Shown: positions 43,956 to 53,441 of the stretch, piece by piece
How positions within the stretch are numbered: position 1 is the first letter of the stretch
How the letters are laid out: the number at the start of each line of letters is the position of its first letter
Assembly (NCBI GenBank): GCA_043778625.1
Contig: JAYWFU010000044.1
Span: forward strand, 23,281-87,280
Direction of reading: 5' to 3'
DNA: 64,000 nucleotides
DNA from: JACMRI01 sp043778625
Lineage (GTDB): Bacteria; Bacteroidota; Bacteroidia; UBA4408
Notes under the pieces: generated by a model
The model's database searches: none
What the model saw: the letters and a program-made list of their open reading frames with translations, nothing else
What the model was told of the DNA's origin: nothing
Program-made: the position numbers and the translations under genes

Positions 43956-44696
43956 ATGCGTTTACTACTTATGCACTATTCACACCTATTTCGCACAACG
44001 ATACTAGCAGTAATACTTGTATTACTTGCTACTGTTGGCTTTGCTCAAAGGCAAAAAGTATTAAACTATCCTAAATACGACAAACGCACGCTGCATTTTG
44101 GTTTTGCATTTATGTTTAATAATCAAGATTTTAGCGTAAATCATTTTGGTAATCCTCAATTAGGCGATACATTGCTTAATGTTACAGCTACTTCGCAGCC
44201 TGGTTTTAGTTTTAATATTGTGAGTGATGTAGCCCTTGGAGAGTACACTAACATTAGGTTTTTGCCAGGGTTAAGTTTGTGCAGCCGTCAACTTAATTTT
44301 ACTTATTATAGTTATACTACAGGTACTAATCACACCGAAAATAAAATTGTAGAATCTACGTTGTTAATGTTTCCGTTGTTAGTTAAGTACAAATCCAAAC
44401 GTTTAAATAACTTTAGAGCCTATGCAGTTGGTGGTGCCGAATATGATTACGATTTATTATCGGCGCGCGGCTTAAAAAAATCGGCATCAACTGACATAGT
44501 ACGCCTAACACCTAATCAATTTAGTACATCGCTAGGTTTTGGATTTGATTTTTACACCAATTATTTCAAATTTTCGCCAGAGTTTAGATACGGTATTGGC
44601 CTAAATGACATACAGGTACACGACGGAAATTTATATTCAAAGGCACTTAACGGACTCAAAGGCAAGTATTGGATGGTGTCCGTTTATTTTGAATAA
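43956..44696 (+). CDS. porT: T9SS outer-membrane protein PorT
   Basis: A 246-residue predicted outer-membrane beta-barrel with a signal peptide (about 1-31, ending TVGFAQRQ). The KRTLHFGFAFMFNNQDFSV opening near 42-60, the LRLLPG-type turn (TNIRFLPGLSLCSRQL near 97-112), and the final KYWMVSVYFE match the PorT family, an essential component of type IX secretion. Position directly after ubiE supports the call. An alternative start 5 codons later would still leave a signal peptide. It is likely cotranscribed with ubiE. Confidence 0.88.
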   Translation: MRLLLMHYSHLFRTTILAVILVLLATVGFAQRQKVLNYPKYDKRTLHFGFAFMFNNQDFSVNHFGNPQLGDTLLNVTATSQPGFSFNIVSDVALGEYTNIRFLPGLSLCSRQLNFTYYSYTTGTNHTENKIVESTLLMFPLLVKYKSKRLNNFRAYAVGGAEYDYDLLSARGLKKSASTDIVRLTPNQFSTSLGFGFDFYTNYFKFSPEFRYGIGLNDIQVHDGNLYSKALNGLKGKYWMVSVYFE

Positions 44697-44711
44697 AATT
44701 AACATCAACTA

Positions 44712-46289
44712 ATGATAAAAGAACTTACGTTTACTGTTGCTCCTGAAGTAGCACATACACCACAAAACCTACAAGCATACATAGCCACCACACACGCAAT
44801 TGATACTAGTACTATCAATGGTGTACGTATAATTAAAACATCGTTAGATGCCCGCCGTAGTAAACTATTGGTAAATATTAAGTGTAACGTATATATAAAC
44901 GAGCCTGTACCCGAACAAAATACACAATATGTAACGTACGCTAACGTAGCCAATGGTAAGCCAATACACATTATTGGTGCTGGGCCTGCGGGTATGTTTG
45001 CAGCGCTAAAATGTATTGAACTTGGCTTGAAACCTATTGTAATTGAGCGAGGCAAAAACGTACAAGACCGCCGTAGAGATTTGGCTGCCATAAACCGAAA
45101 TTTGGGTGTAAACGATAATAGTAATTATTGTTTTGGTGAGGGTGGCGCAGGTACTTACAGCGACGGAAAACTATATACTCGCAGTGGCAAGCGCGGTAGT
45201 ATTGATAAAATATTGCAAGTACTGGTGCAACACGGTGCTGATGCTAACATAATGGTAGATGCACACCCACACATTGGCACTAACAAATTGCCCAAAATTA
45301 TTGAAGCTATGCGTCAAACAATTTTAAACTGTGGTGGAGAAATACTGTTTAACAGCCAGTTAATTGATTTTAGCATAGTTAAAAATAAAATAGCGACACT
45401 AACCCTACAACACCCTATTAGCAAGGAGTGTAGTGAGGTACAGGTTAGCAAAGTATTACTTGCCACAGGGCATTCGGCACGAGATATTTTTGAATTATTA
45501 CACGTAAAAAATGTTTCTATTGAAGCTAAAACATTTGCAATAGGTGTGCGAGTGGAACATCCACAACATATTATTGATAAGCGCCAATACCATTGCGCTA
45601 CCGACCAAGAACTTGCCGAAGTGCGCCAATACTTGCCTGCAGCACCTTATAGTTGGGTAGAACAAGTGCAGGGCAACGGCGTGTATAGTTTTTGCATGTG
45701 CCCTGGCGGAATTATTGCGCCTTGTGCAACTAGCCAAAACGAAATTGTAACCAATGGTTGGAGCCCCAGTAAACGTGATAATCCGTATGCCAATTCAGGT
45801 ATTGTTACTACCGTTAGCGAGATACACTATAAACAATTTGCACAACACGGCGCCTTAGCTGCATTGCGCTATCAGCAATGGGTGGAGCAACGTTGCTTTG
45901 AGGTAGTAAATAAAGAGCAAGTAGCGCCAGCACAACGTTTGGTTGATTTTTGCAACAATAAAACATCGGGTTCATTGCCTGATTGTTCGTACCAACCGGG
46001 ATTGCAAAGTATGGATATGCGTAATGTACTACCCCGCTATATTGTGCAACAATTGCAACAAGGATTTAAGCAATATGCCAAAAAAATGGGCGATTATTAC
46101 ACCAACGAAGCATTAATTGTAGCACCTGAATCTCGTACCTCGTCGCCAGTGCGCATACCGCGCGACAAAGAAAAATATCATCACGTAAATATTATTAATT
46201 TGTTTCCGTGTGGCGAGGGTGCAGGCTATGCAGGAGGTATAGTAAGCGCTGCAATAGATGGCGAAAACTGCATAGCTGCAATGGTGTAA
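44712..46289 (+). CDS. FAD-dependent dehydrogenase/oxidoreductase (COG2509 type)
   Basis: A 525-residue cytoplasmic flavoprotein. A short N-terminal domain (about 1-85) precedes the FAD-binding Rossmann motif HIIGAGPAGMFAALK near 86-100, then IERGKNVQDRRRDL near 115-128 and FGEGGAGTYSDGKLYTR near 142-158. The C-terminal GEGAGYAGGIVSAAIDG near 502-518 is the second FAD contact. These features fit the widespread COG2509 dehydrogenase family, whose substrate is unknown to me. It follows porT by 15 bases, so the ubiE-porT transcript may include it. Confidence 0.9.
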   Translation: MIKELTFTVAPEVAHTPQNLQAYIATTHAIDTSTINGVRIIKTSLDARRSKLLVNIKCNVYINEPVPEQNTQYVTYANVANGKPIHIIGAGPAGMFAALKCIELGLKPIVIERGKNVQDRRRDLAAINRNLGVNDNSNYCFGEGGAGTYSDGKLYTRSGKRGSIDKILQVLVQHGADANIMVDAHPHIGTNKLPKIIEAMRQTILNCGGEILFNSQLIDFSIVKNKIATLTLQHPISKECSEVQVSKVLLATGHSARDIFELLHVKNVSIEAKTFAIGVRVEHPQHIIDKRQYHCATDQELAEVRQYLPAAPYSWVEQVQGNGVYSFCMCPGGIIAPCATSQNEIVTNGWSPSKRDNPYANSGIVTTVSEIHYKQFAQHGALAALRYQQWVEQRCFEVVNKEQVAPAQRLVDFCNNKTSGSLPDCSYQPGLQSMDMRNVLPRYIVQQLQQGFKQYAKKMGDYYTNEALIVAPESRTSSPVRIPRDKEKYHHVNIINLFPCGEGAGYAGGIVSAAIDGENCIAAMV

Positions 46290-46406
46290 ATAGTGTTGGT
46301 GTAACTATTAATATAACTACTTAACAACTAGCTTACTCAAATGAAATAGTTTGTAGTATTTTATATAGTTGTTTAATTATTTTTAATGGGTAGCTACTTT
46401 TAAACA

Positions 46407-46435
46407 TTTGATTGTGTGAAAAACTACTATATTTG
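46407..46435 (+). promoter_or_regulatory. Promoter of the HU/SPOR gene (-33 and -7 elements)
   Basis: TTTG at 46407-46410 and TATATTTG at 46428-46435 are separated by 17 bases and match the full Bacteroidota promoter pattern (TTTG, spacer, TAnnTTTG). The ATG at 46448 lies 12 bases downstream. This is the best complete promoter seen in the window. Confidence 0.6.
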
Positions 46436-46447
46436 CCTACATTAATA

Positions 46448-47503
46448 ATGAAAAAAATAAACAACTATATAAATCAATTATTACAACAACACGATTTTGT
46501 GGCATTGCCCAATTTTGGGGGATTTGTGGCATCCTATAATAGTGCCTTAATAAATGTTGGCAATGGTTTGATACAACCTCCATACAAAAACATTGTGTTT
46601 AACAAAAACCTAACCCACAACGATGGTTTACTGGCACACTATATTGTGGAACAAACACACTGCACTATGCCACAAGCCCTTGTGGATATTGAGGAATACG
46701 TACAACACATTAACGCTAGCATTGTTAGCCACAAACGTGTGGAGCTACCTCAGCTAGGCGTGTTTTATATAAATGCTGAAAACACGTTGTTGTTTCGCCA
46801 AAACAAGGCGCAAGATTTTTCGTTAGCAAGTTATGGTTTACCCGCATTTACTGTAACTAAATTACACCCTAACCCATTAACAATAGCAGCTACCAACATA
46901 ATTGAATTACCTATACAAACACCTCAACCCCAGGCCGTGTTGCGCAAAATAAACTATCGCCGCATAGCTGTGGCAGCCGTTACCATACCTGCTTTAATTG
47001 CATTAATATGGACATCGATGCACATTAGCCAATTGCAAAATATTAATAACGCAGGGTTTACTACCTCTACTACACTAACCCCTATAATCAACACAAACCC
47101 TCCGCTATACGACCGTGCATACTTTGAAAAACGTATGGCAGTAGCCGAAAAAAACATTAGCCAATGTAGGCACACTATCGACTCCCTATCGCATATTATT
47201 ACACTAAAAGCACAAGCTGACACTACACGAGTTAGTACCACACCAACAGCGGTTATACAACAAACTACATTTGCCAAATATTATTTAATAGCAGGTTGCT
47301 TTAGTAATGTTGATAATGCTAGCAACTATGTTAACGAACTGAAACAACAAGGTTACGCTAGCGCTACTATAATTAACGGACAGCTTAATGGCTTAACCCG
47401 TGTGGCTTACGGCGTATATACCTCAAAATACGATGCGCAACAAAGCAAAGCACAAGTAGCTGCGAGTAACGGCGGTGCTTGGATTTTTAAAACAATGAAC
47501 TAA
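46448..47503 (+). CDS. HU-like plus SPOR domain membrane protein
   Basis: A 351-residue protein from the ATG at 46448. The frame opens at 46412, but that start lies within the promoter. Residues about 1-75 form the HU/CCDC81-like bacterial domain (MKKINNYINQLLQQHDFVALPNFGGFVA). A second small domain with VELPQLGVFYI follows near 99-109. A single transmembrane helix is at about 172-192, then a Thr-rich and coiled segment. A SPOR domain (YYLIAGCFSNVDNASNYVNELK) occupies about 275-350 and should bind denuded peptidoglycan at division sites. The architecture is common in Bacteroidota. A role in cell division or envelope maintenance is inferred. Confidence 0.87.
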   Translation: MKKINNYINQLLQQHDFVALPNFGGFVASYNSALINVGNGLIQPPYKNIVFNKNLTHNDGLLAHYIVEQTHCTMPQALVDIEEYVQHINASIVSHKRVELPQLGVFYINAENTLLFRQNKAQDFSLASYGLPAFTVTKLHPNPLTIAATNIIELPIQTPQPQAVLRKINYRRIAVAAVTIPALIALIWTSMHISQLQNINNAGFTTSTTLTPIINTNPPLYDRAYFEKRMAVAEKNISQCRHTIDSLSHIITLKAQADTTRVSTTPTAVIQQTTFAKYYLIAGCFSNVDNASNYVNELKQQGYASATIINGQLNGLTRVAYGVYTSKYDAQQSKAQVAASNGGAWIFKTMN

Positions 47504-47523
47504 TACATAATACATTACATACA

Positions 47524-48087
47524 ATGACTGAGCAAATAAAATCATTAATGACCAGTGCCGAAACCGATATGGAAAATGCACTTACCCACCTCGAAAGCGA
47601 ATTAGCCAAAGTACGCGCTGGCCGTGCTAACCCCACTATGTTGGATAGTATTTATGTAGATTATTATGGCTCAAAAACTGCATTAAACCAAGTAGCTACC
47701 ATTAATAGCCCCGATCCTCGTTCGTTAGCCATACAACCATTTGAAAAATCGCTATTAGTAGTTATTGAAAAAGCAATACAGGCAGCTAATCTAGGCTTTA
47801 ACCCGCAAAATGATGGGGTAATGATACGTATAATTGTGCCACCATTAACTGAAGATAGACGTAAAGATTTAGTAAAAAAAGCTAAAAACGAAGCCGAGCA
47901 AGCCAAAGTAGTAATACGCAACGGACGTAAGGAAGCTAACGAAGAAGTGAAAAAATTAATAAAAGCTGGCCTACCCGAAGATGAAGGAAAAGCAGTAGAA
48001 GAAAGAATACAAAAGCTAACAGATAGTTATATTATAAAGGCCGATAAGCACATTGACATTAAAGAAAAAGAAATATTAACGGTATAA
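47524..48087 (+). CDS. frr: Ribosome recycling factor
   Basis: Releases mRNA and tRNA from the post-termination 70S ribosome together with EF-G. At 187 residues it has the standard length. Signature segments are LAKVRAGRANPTMLD at about 28-42, IQPFEKSLLVVIEKAI near 80-95, PPLTEDRRKDLVKKAK near 114-129 and AKVVIRNGRKEANE near 134-147. It follows the HU/SPOR gene by 20 bases; the usual upstream neighbour pyrH is absent. Confidence 0.97.
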   Translation: MTEQIKSLMTSAETDMENALTHLESELAKVRAGRANPTMLDSIYVDYYGSKTALNQVATINSPDPRSLAIQPFEKSLLVVIEKAIQAANLGFNPQNDGVMIRIIVPPLTEDRRKDLVKKAKNEAEQAKVVIRNGRKEANEEVKKLIKAGLPEDEGKAVEERIQKLTDSYIIKADKHIDIKEKEILTV

Positions 48088-48328
48088 TTTAAAGTAAGTA
48101 GCTAACAAGTAGGTATGACTTTTTTCGAAATAGGTGTAGATGATAACAAACCGTTCCCTATTTGTATTTTACACCAAAAAATTGCCTCTTAAATAATCAA
48201 CAGGTAACCAAGCGTTAATAGTTACTTTGTTTGAAAAATTCAAATTTGAAAATACAACAACTAGTATTAAAAAAATATTAACGGTGCTTTGTATTGATAG
48301 TACTGCAATTGTATTATAACCCTACAAT

Positions 48329-49210
48329 TTAATCAACACCCTGCAACAACACTAGCCACGCTTCTTTGAGCATGTTACGTGTTAGCAATACTTTAGCTAT
48401 AGTGTGCAGTTGCTCAAGAGTAGCGTGTTGCACTTTGTGTTCAATAAACACATTGGTTTCGTTAAAATTTTTAATTTCTTCAGGCGTTGGCAATGCTTCA
48501 ATATTAGCCAGCATTCCTAAATCATTGGCTGATAAAATAGTGCTTTGTTTTATGCTAATAGGCAATTGGTCATAACCAATACCTAATTTAACGTTTGGCT
48601 TAGGCACTTCAAACAACGCGTCGCCACTGGCACGTACGTACCAGTCAGCCCCTAAGCGGCCTACTAAATCTATTTTTTGCTGGTCGATGTTACCTTGCTC
48701 ATTTAATATGTTCTCTTGTATGTGCATGGCCACAATTTCACATATTACAAGGTTGCCCGCACCACCCTCAGTACCTAAGGCTACTACCTCTTTAACTATA
48801 CATTCTAGCTGTACGGGGCTTTCTTTGACCCTAAAAGGTTTAACTATAGTGCTTTCGATAGGGGTTAAGCCACTTTTGGTAAACTCACTTACTCCCTTAG
48901 GATATTCGCAACTACTCAAACTCATTTGCTGCACTATGTTATAGTTTACCACATTTATTACACACTCTTTTATTTCGTGTACGTTTTGTAAAGTATGCTT
49001 TGTAGTATTATCGCGCCCACGGCGTGCTGGCGAAAATATAGCAATGGGCGGATTACTACTAAATATATTAAAAAAACTAAATGGACTTAAATTAGCATTG
49101 CCCTCGGCATCAATGGTACTAGCTAAGCATATAGGTCGCGGTGCTACTGCACTCAAAAGGTAAGCGTGCAGTTGAGATTGCTTTATTTCTTTAGGATTAA
49201 TGCTTATCAT
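48329..49210 (-). CDS. Flavin reductase family protein (flavoredoxin-like)
   Basis: A 293-residue FMN-binding split-barrel protein. The FMN-binding pattern is visible in APRPICLASTIDAEGNANLSPFSFFNIFSSNPP (about 23-55, read here as APRPI, STID, NLSPFSFFN and SSNPP) and FSPARRGRDNTTKHT near 59-73. LGADWYVR near 187-194 and the C-terminal helical extension (about 235-293) are typical of the larger Bacteroidota members. It is probably cytoplasmic; the electron partner is unknown. It starts 13 bases after the stop of the preceding T9SS gene on the same strand. Confidence 0.87.
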   Translation of the reverse strand: MISINPKEIKQSQLHAYLLSAVAPRPICLASTIDAEGNANLSPFSFFNIFSSNPPIAIFSPARRGRDNTTKHTLQNVHEIKECVINVVNYNIVQQMSLSSCEYPKGVSEFTKSGLTPIESTIVKPFRVKESPVQLECIVKEVVALGTEGGAGNLVICEIVAMHIQENILNEQGNIDQQKIDLVGRLGADWYVRASGDALFEVPKPNVKLGIGYDQLPISIKQSTILSANDLGMLANIEALPTPEEIKNFNETNVFIEHKVQHATLEQLHTIAKVLLTRNMLKEAWLVLLQGVD

Positions 49211-49223
49211 TAGCTACACACCA

Positions 49224-49970
49224 TTACTCTATTACTAGGCGTTTGGTAGCTATTTCTTTAGCATCGGCCAATAGCGTAACAAAATAAATACCGCTAGGCA
49301 TATCGCTTACGTTTTCAATAGCTATGGTTTCTTGTATCGTATTTATAGTTTGTTTGGCAACTTCTTTACCCAACATATTATAAATTTTTAGGCTTATTTT
49401 TTTGTTAGCATAGCTAGTTACATCATTTATTTTTAAATACGCAACGTTGCTTGCAGGGCTAGGAAAAATACTGGATACTATAGTTTTAGTTGATGCATTA
49501 TTTTTTAGAGCAGTAGTGGTGGTAACCGTAAAATTAATGTTTACAAACACTGAGTCGGTTACATTAGCTTCGTCGTAAAACACGTATCTAATTGTACCTG
49601 ACCCTGTGGTTCCGTTAGGGTTAACATAGCCGTGAAATTTTTTAACTAACTGGTTAGCCGCTACTGTTTCGGCAGTAGGCGACGTGTTAGTATAGGGGCC
49701 GTAGCAACTTACCCAGCAAAAATAGTTACTCATAGCCGCTGGCAAAGCACTAATTATAACTCGTTTGCATTTTACATTTTTTGTAGTTGCTGAATTATTT
49801 TTAAGCGTAACCTCTTCGGAAAAAGCATTGTAAATATCGCCCCCGGGGTTAGTTATGTTTAATGTTGTGCCACTAATATCGTTGCCCAAGGTGTCTTGTA
49901 GTTGTAAGCTTTGCGCCTGTACCAAAGTTATGGTAGCTAAGGCTAATAAAAGTGTAGTTATTGTCTTCAT
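49224..49970 (-). CDS. T9SS type A sorting domain-containing secreted protein
   Basis: A 248-residue exported protein with a signal peptide (about 1-19, ending VQAQSL). The central beta domain (about 20-150) contains CWVSCYGPY and GTIRYVFYDEAN, a pattern seen in small uncharacterised Bacteroidota surface proteins. The last 80 residues are a T9SS type A sorting domain (SSIFPSPASNVAYLKI, YNMLGKEVAKQ, MPSGIYFVTLLA, TKRLVIE). It is the middle gene of three on the minus strand (51411 to 48329). Function unknown. Confidence 0.83.
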   Translation of the reverse strand: MKTITTLLLALATITLVQAQSLQLQDTLGNDISGTTLNITNPGGDIYNAFSEEVTLKNNSATTKNVKCKRVIISALPAAMSNYFCWVSCYGPYTNTSPTAETVAANQLVKKFHGYVNPNGTTGSGTIRYVFYDEANVTDSVFVNINFTVTTTTALKNNASTKTIVSSIFPSPASNVAYLKINDVTSYANKKISLKIYNMLGKEVAKQTINTIQETIAIENVSDMPSGIYFVTLLADAKEIATKRLVIE

Positions 49971-50019
49971 TTTATATGTATATATATTTTAATTATTTAT
50001 TTATTAAAAATAACAATTA

Positions 50020-51411
50020 TTATTTGATAATAGATAGTTGTATGGTATTAATTTTAAAACTGTTATCAATAAGTTGTACACTATACAACCCATTAATTAA
50101 ATGTGATAAATTAACACTATTACATTGTAATAGGTTATTGTAGTACACTACCTCGCCCAAAGCATTAATTACCTTAATACTTTTAACTGTATTGGTAAAA
50201 AACACCTCGCCTGTTGACGGATTTGGGAATGCATTAATAGCAGGCGTTTTGAACATTGTGTTACTAATGGTTAGTCCGTTAGCATCAATGTGTAATAAAT
50301 AAAAATCATCGTTATTGACGTTATATTTCCCCGTAACAAAAAAATCGTTGTGTATCCCCTTTATTATTTCGTAACCAATATCCACACCAATTGTACCATA
50401 GGTGTGCTGCCATAATAAGTTGCCCAGCGTGTCGGTTTTAAACACTACAACGTCAGCTGGCGCACCATTGTTGTAACTACTACTATAGCCCGTAAATACA
50501 AATCCATCACTTACCTCCACCGCTCCAAACACTGCATCAGAGTATGCTCCGCCAAATTGTTTGTGCCAAATAGTATCGCCTTGTGGGTTTATTAAATCAA
50601 TCCAAAAATCAAAGTATAGGTTTTTAGCCACATTACTTTCGCCATAGCTTAGGTAATTATTAGTGCTTGTAACCAGCACACCTTGGCAACCATTTTGTAG
50701 TTCATCACCATATATTTTGTCCCAAATTACGTTGCCTGCGGTATCCAATTTAAATAGTTCAATATCATAACTATTAGTAGCAGTAGTAAGCACATCGGCA
50801 GTAAGCAGGTAATTACCCTCAGGGGTTTCTTTTACCTGATCAGCGTACTCGTTAGTGGCTGTGCCATAAGTTTTGCTATAAATTAAAGTTCCGTTGGGTG
50901 ACAATTTCACCAGCCAATTATCATACCCACCAAAACTATCGTTGGTTGCACCACAAGTTATAATGTGCCCTGTGGTGGTTTGCATGCAATATTTTAATGT
51001 TTGATTATTGGGCAATACAAATTGTTTGCGCCAAATAATAGTACCTGCTGTATCTAACTTAATTATAAATCCATCTTTATTATTAGGGCCGTATTCAGTT
51101 TCGCCACATATAATAAAGTTATTATCGTTAGTGGTGTTAATGTATAATGCAGCGGTGTAAAGTGTATCAGTAATTTGTTTAGTCCATAGTACTTGCCCTG
51201 CGTAATTTAATTTTGCAAGTACTATATTATTGTTTGTGCTAGCAGTAGCATTGCTAAAGCCTGCTAAATATATAGTACTATCAGTACCTAGTTTTAGGCT
51301 CCTAAATGTTTCAATATTAGTGGTGCCAAACGAGGTTTCGTAGTAGTTAGTTTGCCCAACTGTGCGAATAGTAAACAATAGTAGAATGAAAGAAAAATGA
51401 ACATACTTCAT
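50020..51411 (-). CDS. T9SS type A sorting domain protein with beta-propeller-like repeats
   Basis: A 463-residue exported protein. A signal peptide (about 1-19, ending TVGQT) is followed by about seven repeats of the form LVKLSPNGTLIYSKTYG and FKLDTAGNVIWDKIYG (about 25-385), indicating a propeller of the kind seen in delta-60/SBBP-type proteins. The C-terminal 75 residues are a T9SS type A sorting domain (AFPNPSTGEVFFTN, NALGEVVYYN, INGLYSVQLI, NTIQLSIIK). It is divergent from the Omp28 gene with 54 bases between starts. Ligand unknown. Confidence 0.85.
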   Translation of the reverse strand: MKYVHFSFILLLFTIRTVGQTNYYETSFGTTNIETFRSLKLGTDSTIYLAGFSNATASTNNNIVLAKLNYAGQVLWTKQITDTLYTAALYINTTNDNNFIICGETEYGPNNKDGFIIKLDTAGTIIWRKQFVLPNNQTLKYCMQTTTGHIITCGATNDSFGGYDNWLVKLSPNGTLIYSKTYGTATNEYADQVKETPEGNYLLTADVLTTATNSYDIELFKLDTAGNVIWDKIYGDELQNGCQGVLVTSTNNYLSYGESNVAKNLYFDFWIDLINPQGDTIWHKQFGGAYSDAVFGAVEVSDGFVFTGYSSSYNNGAPADVVVFKTDTLGNLLWQHTYGTIGVDIGYEIIKGIHNDFFVTGKYNVNNDDFYLLHIDANGLTISNTMFKTPAINAFPNPSTGEVFFTNTVKSIKVINALGEVVYYNNLLQCNSVNLSHLINGLYSVQLIDNSFKINTIQLSIIK

Positions 51412-51465
51412 TGATAGTTAAATATTTTAATTACTTTTAAATATACAAATTAAAAATAACTCAAC

Positions 51466-53373
51466 ATGAAAAAACATTTTACCTTAGTAGCAAGCTCGCT
51501 TTTGTTGGCATCAGCCAGTTTTGCGCAAAGCCCACGCACAGTGTTAGCCGAAGAGTTTACACAAGCATCGTGTGGTCCTTGTGCCGCACAAAACCCAGCG
51601 TACAATGCTTTGTTACGCAAAAATCAAGACCATGTAATTAGTTTAAAATACCAAACATCGTGGCCAGGTACCGACCCAATGAATACACAAAACCCTACTG
51701 ATGTAGCTACTCGTGTTAGTTACTATCAAGTGCAAGGTGTGCCTAACGTTGATGTTGATGGTAATTACCAAAACAATGTTGCGCCATCGCAAGTAACGCA
51801 AAGCACTATTAATGCTGAGTACCCAGTGCTATCGCCTTACAGTATTGGTGTAACTAGCGCGCTAAACACTGCTCAGGATTCTATATTTATTACCATGACT
51901 GTTAATTGTACGCAAGCCGTACAAGGTGCGTTAATGGCGCGCGTTGCTATTGTTGAAAATTACATTCAATTTGCATCGGCACCAGGCACTAATGGCGAAA
52001 AAGAATTTCAGTACAACATTATGCGCAAAATGTTACCTGACGCCAATGGTACTACTTTAGCTACTAACTGGATTAACGGACAAACGCAAACCTTAACTTT
52101 TGCTGAAAAACTACCTACTTATATCTACAATAAAAAGCAATTAGGTGTAGTAGCATTTATACAAGATGATAACAATCAAAACGTAAAGCAAGCAGCTTAC
52201 TCTACTGTATTAAATGCTGATGTTACCATTGCTGATGTATTAGACGCAACAGCAGCACCAAGCTGCTCAGTTAACTTTATTCCTAAAGTAAAAATTATTA
52301 ATAAGGGTAAAGATGGCTTAACTAGTGCTATTATAACCCCAACTATTGATGGAGTAGTGGGTACACCTGTAACTTGGTCGGGATTACTAAACACATTAGA
52401 GTCTGACTTAGTAACACTACCTGCAGTGGCAACTACTACCGCAGGCGCTCACACGTTTTCGGTAAACGTAAGTATGCCTAATGCAGTAACTGACCAAGCT
52501 ACGCAGGAAGATACTTGGGCTAATAAATTTTACTTGTACAGTGCGGCACAGCCTTATCCTTATTATCAGGAGTTTTCGGCTGGTGGGTTTCCGTACACTA
52601 ATTTTATTGTAGAAAATGTGGATAACGACCCTGCTACATGGACAAAAGTAACGCAAGGTTCAGCAGGCGGAACTGGTTCGGGCTCAGCTAAGATAGATTT
52701 TTTTAACAGCCCTCCAGGTTATGTGGATAATATGTACATTCCGTCAATTGACTTGAGTACAGCTACCGCAACTGATTCTGTTAAATTAGATTTTAAAGTA
52801 GCAGGTGCTCCTTATAGTGCTACAACACCCGAAAACGATGCAATACAAGTAGAGGTATCTATTGACTGTGGAGCAAGCTGGGATATAGTGTGGGCTAAAT
52901 CAGGAACTGACTTATACACTCGCCCTGGGCAAACCACTTCTTATGCACCCGTAGCAGCTCATTTTAGAAACGAAACTGTAAATCTTGATTATTACAAAGG
53001 TCAGGCGCAAGTTATTGTTCGCTTTAGTGCAATATCAAATTACGGAAACAATGTGTATATTGATAAAATAAACATGCACAACTCTTCAACTTTAGCACTA
53101 GCTAAAAATAATGTAATTGAAAGCATTGGCATATATCCTAATCCTGCAAGTACTTTCGCTACTGTTAATGTAACATTAGCTAACTCTGAACAAGTAGGGG
53201 TAGAAGTATACAACATTATTGGCGAAAAAGTAATTACCGTTACCCCAAATCGTTTAACCGCAGGTAGCAATAGTATTAAGTTAGATACTCAAGCGTTAAC
53301 CAATGGAGTGTATTTAGTAAACATTGTTACTGCGCAAGGTACTACTACTCAAAAATTAACGGTAAATAAATAA
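51466..53373 (+). CDS. Omp28-related protein with thioredoxin-like CxxC and T9SS type A sorting domain
   Basis: A 635-residue exported protein. A signal peptide (about 1-20, ending SFAQS) precedes an Omp28-related thioredoxin-like domain with EEFTQASCGPCAAQNP, i.e. a CxxC pair at Cys36 and Cys39, and the GVPNVDVDGNYQ segment near 92-103 in the place of the cis-Pro loop. Residues about 350-530 form a beta-sandwich (choice-of-anchor-like) domain. The last 80 residues are a T9SS type A sorting domain (IGIYPNPASTFATVNVT, YNIIGEKVI, TNGVYLVNIV, TQKLTVNK). It opens a cluster of four related genes. Redox function is inferred. Confidence 0.88.
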   Translation: MKKHFTLVASSLLLASASFAQSPRTVLAEEFTQASCGPCAAQNPAYNALLRKNQDHVISLKYQTSWPGTDPMNTQNPTDVATRVSYYQVQGVPNVDVDGNYQNNVAPSQVTQSTINAEYPVLSPYSIGVTSALNTAQDSIFITMTVNCTQAVQGALMARVAIVENYIQFASAPGTNGEKEFQYNIMRKMLPDANGTTLATNWINGQTQTLTFAEKLPTYIYNKKQLGVVAFIQDDNNQNVKQAAYSTVLNADVTIADVLDATAAPSCSVNFIPKVKIINKGKDGLTSAIITPTIDGVVGTPVTWSGLLNTLESDLVTLPAVATTTAGAHTFSVNVSMPNAVTDQATQEDTWANKFYLYSAAQPYPYYQEFSAGGFPYTNFIVENVDNDPATWTKVTQGSAGGTGSGSAKIDFFNSPPGYVDNMYIPSIDLSTATATDSVKLDFKVAGAPYSATTPENDAIQVEVSIDCGASWDIVWAKSGTDLYTRPGQTTSYAPVAAHFRNETVNLDYYKGQAQVIVRFSAISNYGNNVYIDKINMHNSSTLALAKNNVIESIGIYPNPASTFATVNVTLANSEQVGVEVYNIIGEKVITVTPNRLTAGSNSIKLDTQALTNGVYLVNIVTAQGTTTQKLTVNK

Positions 53374-53396
53374 AGATTAATTGTCGTACAGATTAC

Positions 53397-53425
53397 AAAA
53401 TAGCTCCTCTATTGGAGCTATTTTT
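53397..53425 (+). terminator. Intrinsic terminator after the Omp28-T9SS gene
   Basis: A perfect 11-bp stem (53397-53407 with 53414-53424) has a 6-base loop and is followed by a short T run. It sits between the first gene of the Omp28/TlpA cluster and the TlpA gene, so the latter is probably expressed partly by read-through or from its own promoter. Confidence 0.8.
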
Positions 53426-53441
53426 GTTATATAATTTTAAT

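Noticed and set aside
48088..48328. Possible terminator or small gene in the 241-base convergent gap
   Set aside because: Only weak imperfect repeats and no coding frame of note; nothing supportable seen.
53412..53441. Upstream start for the TlpA gene
   Set aside because: It falls inside the terminator stem; the ATG at 53442 begins a normal signal peptide.
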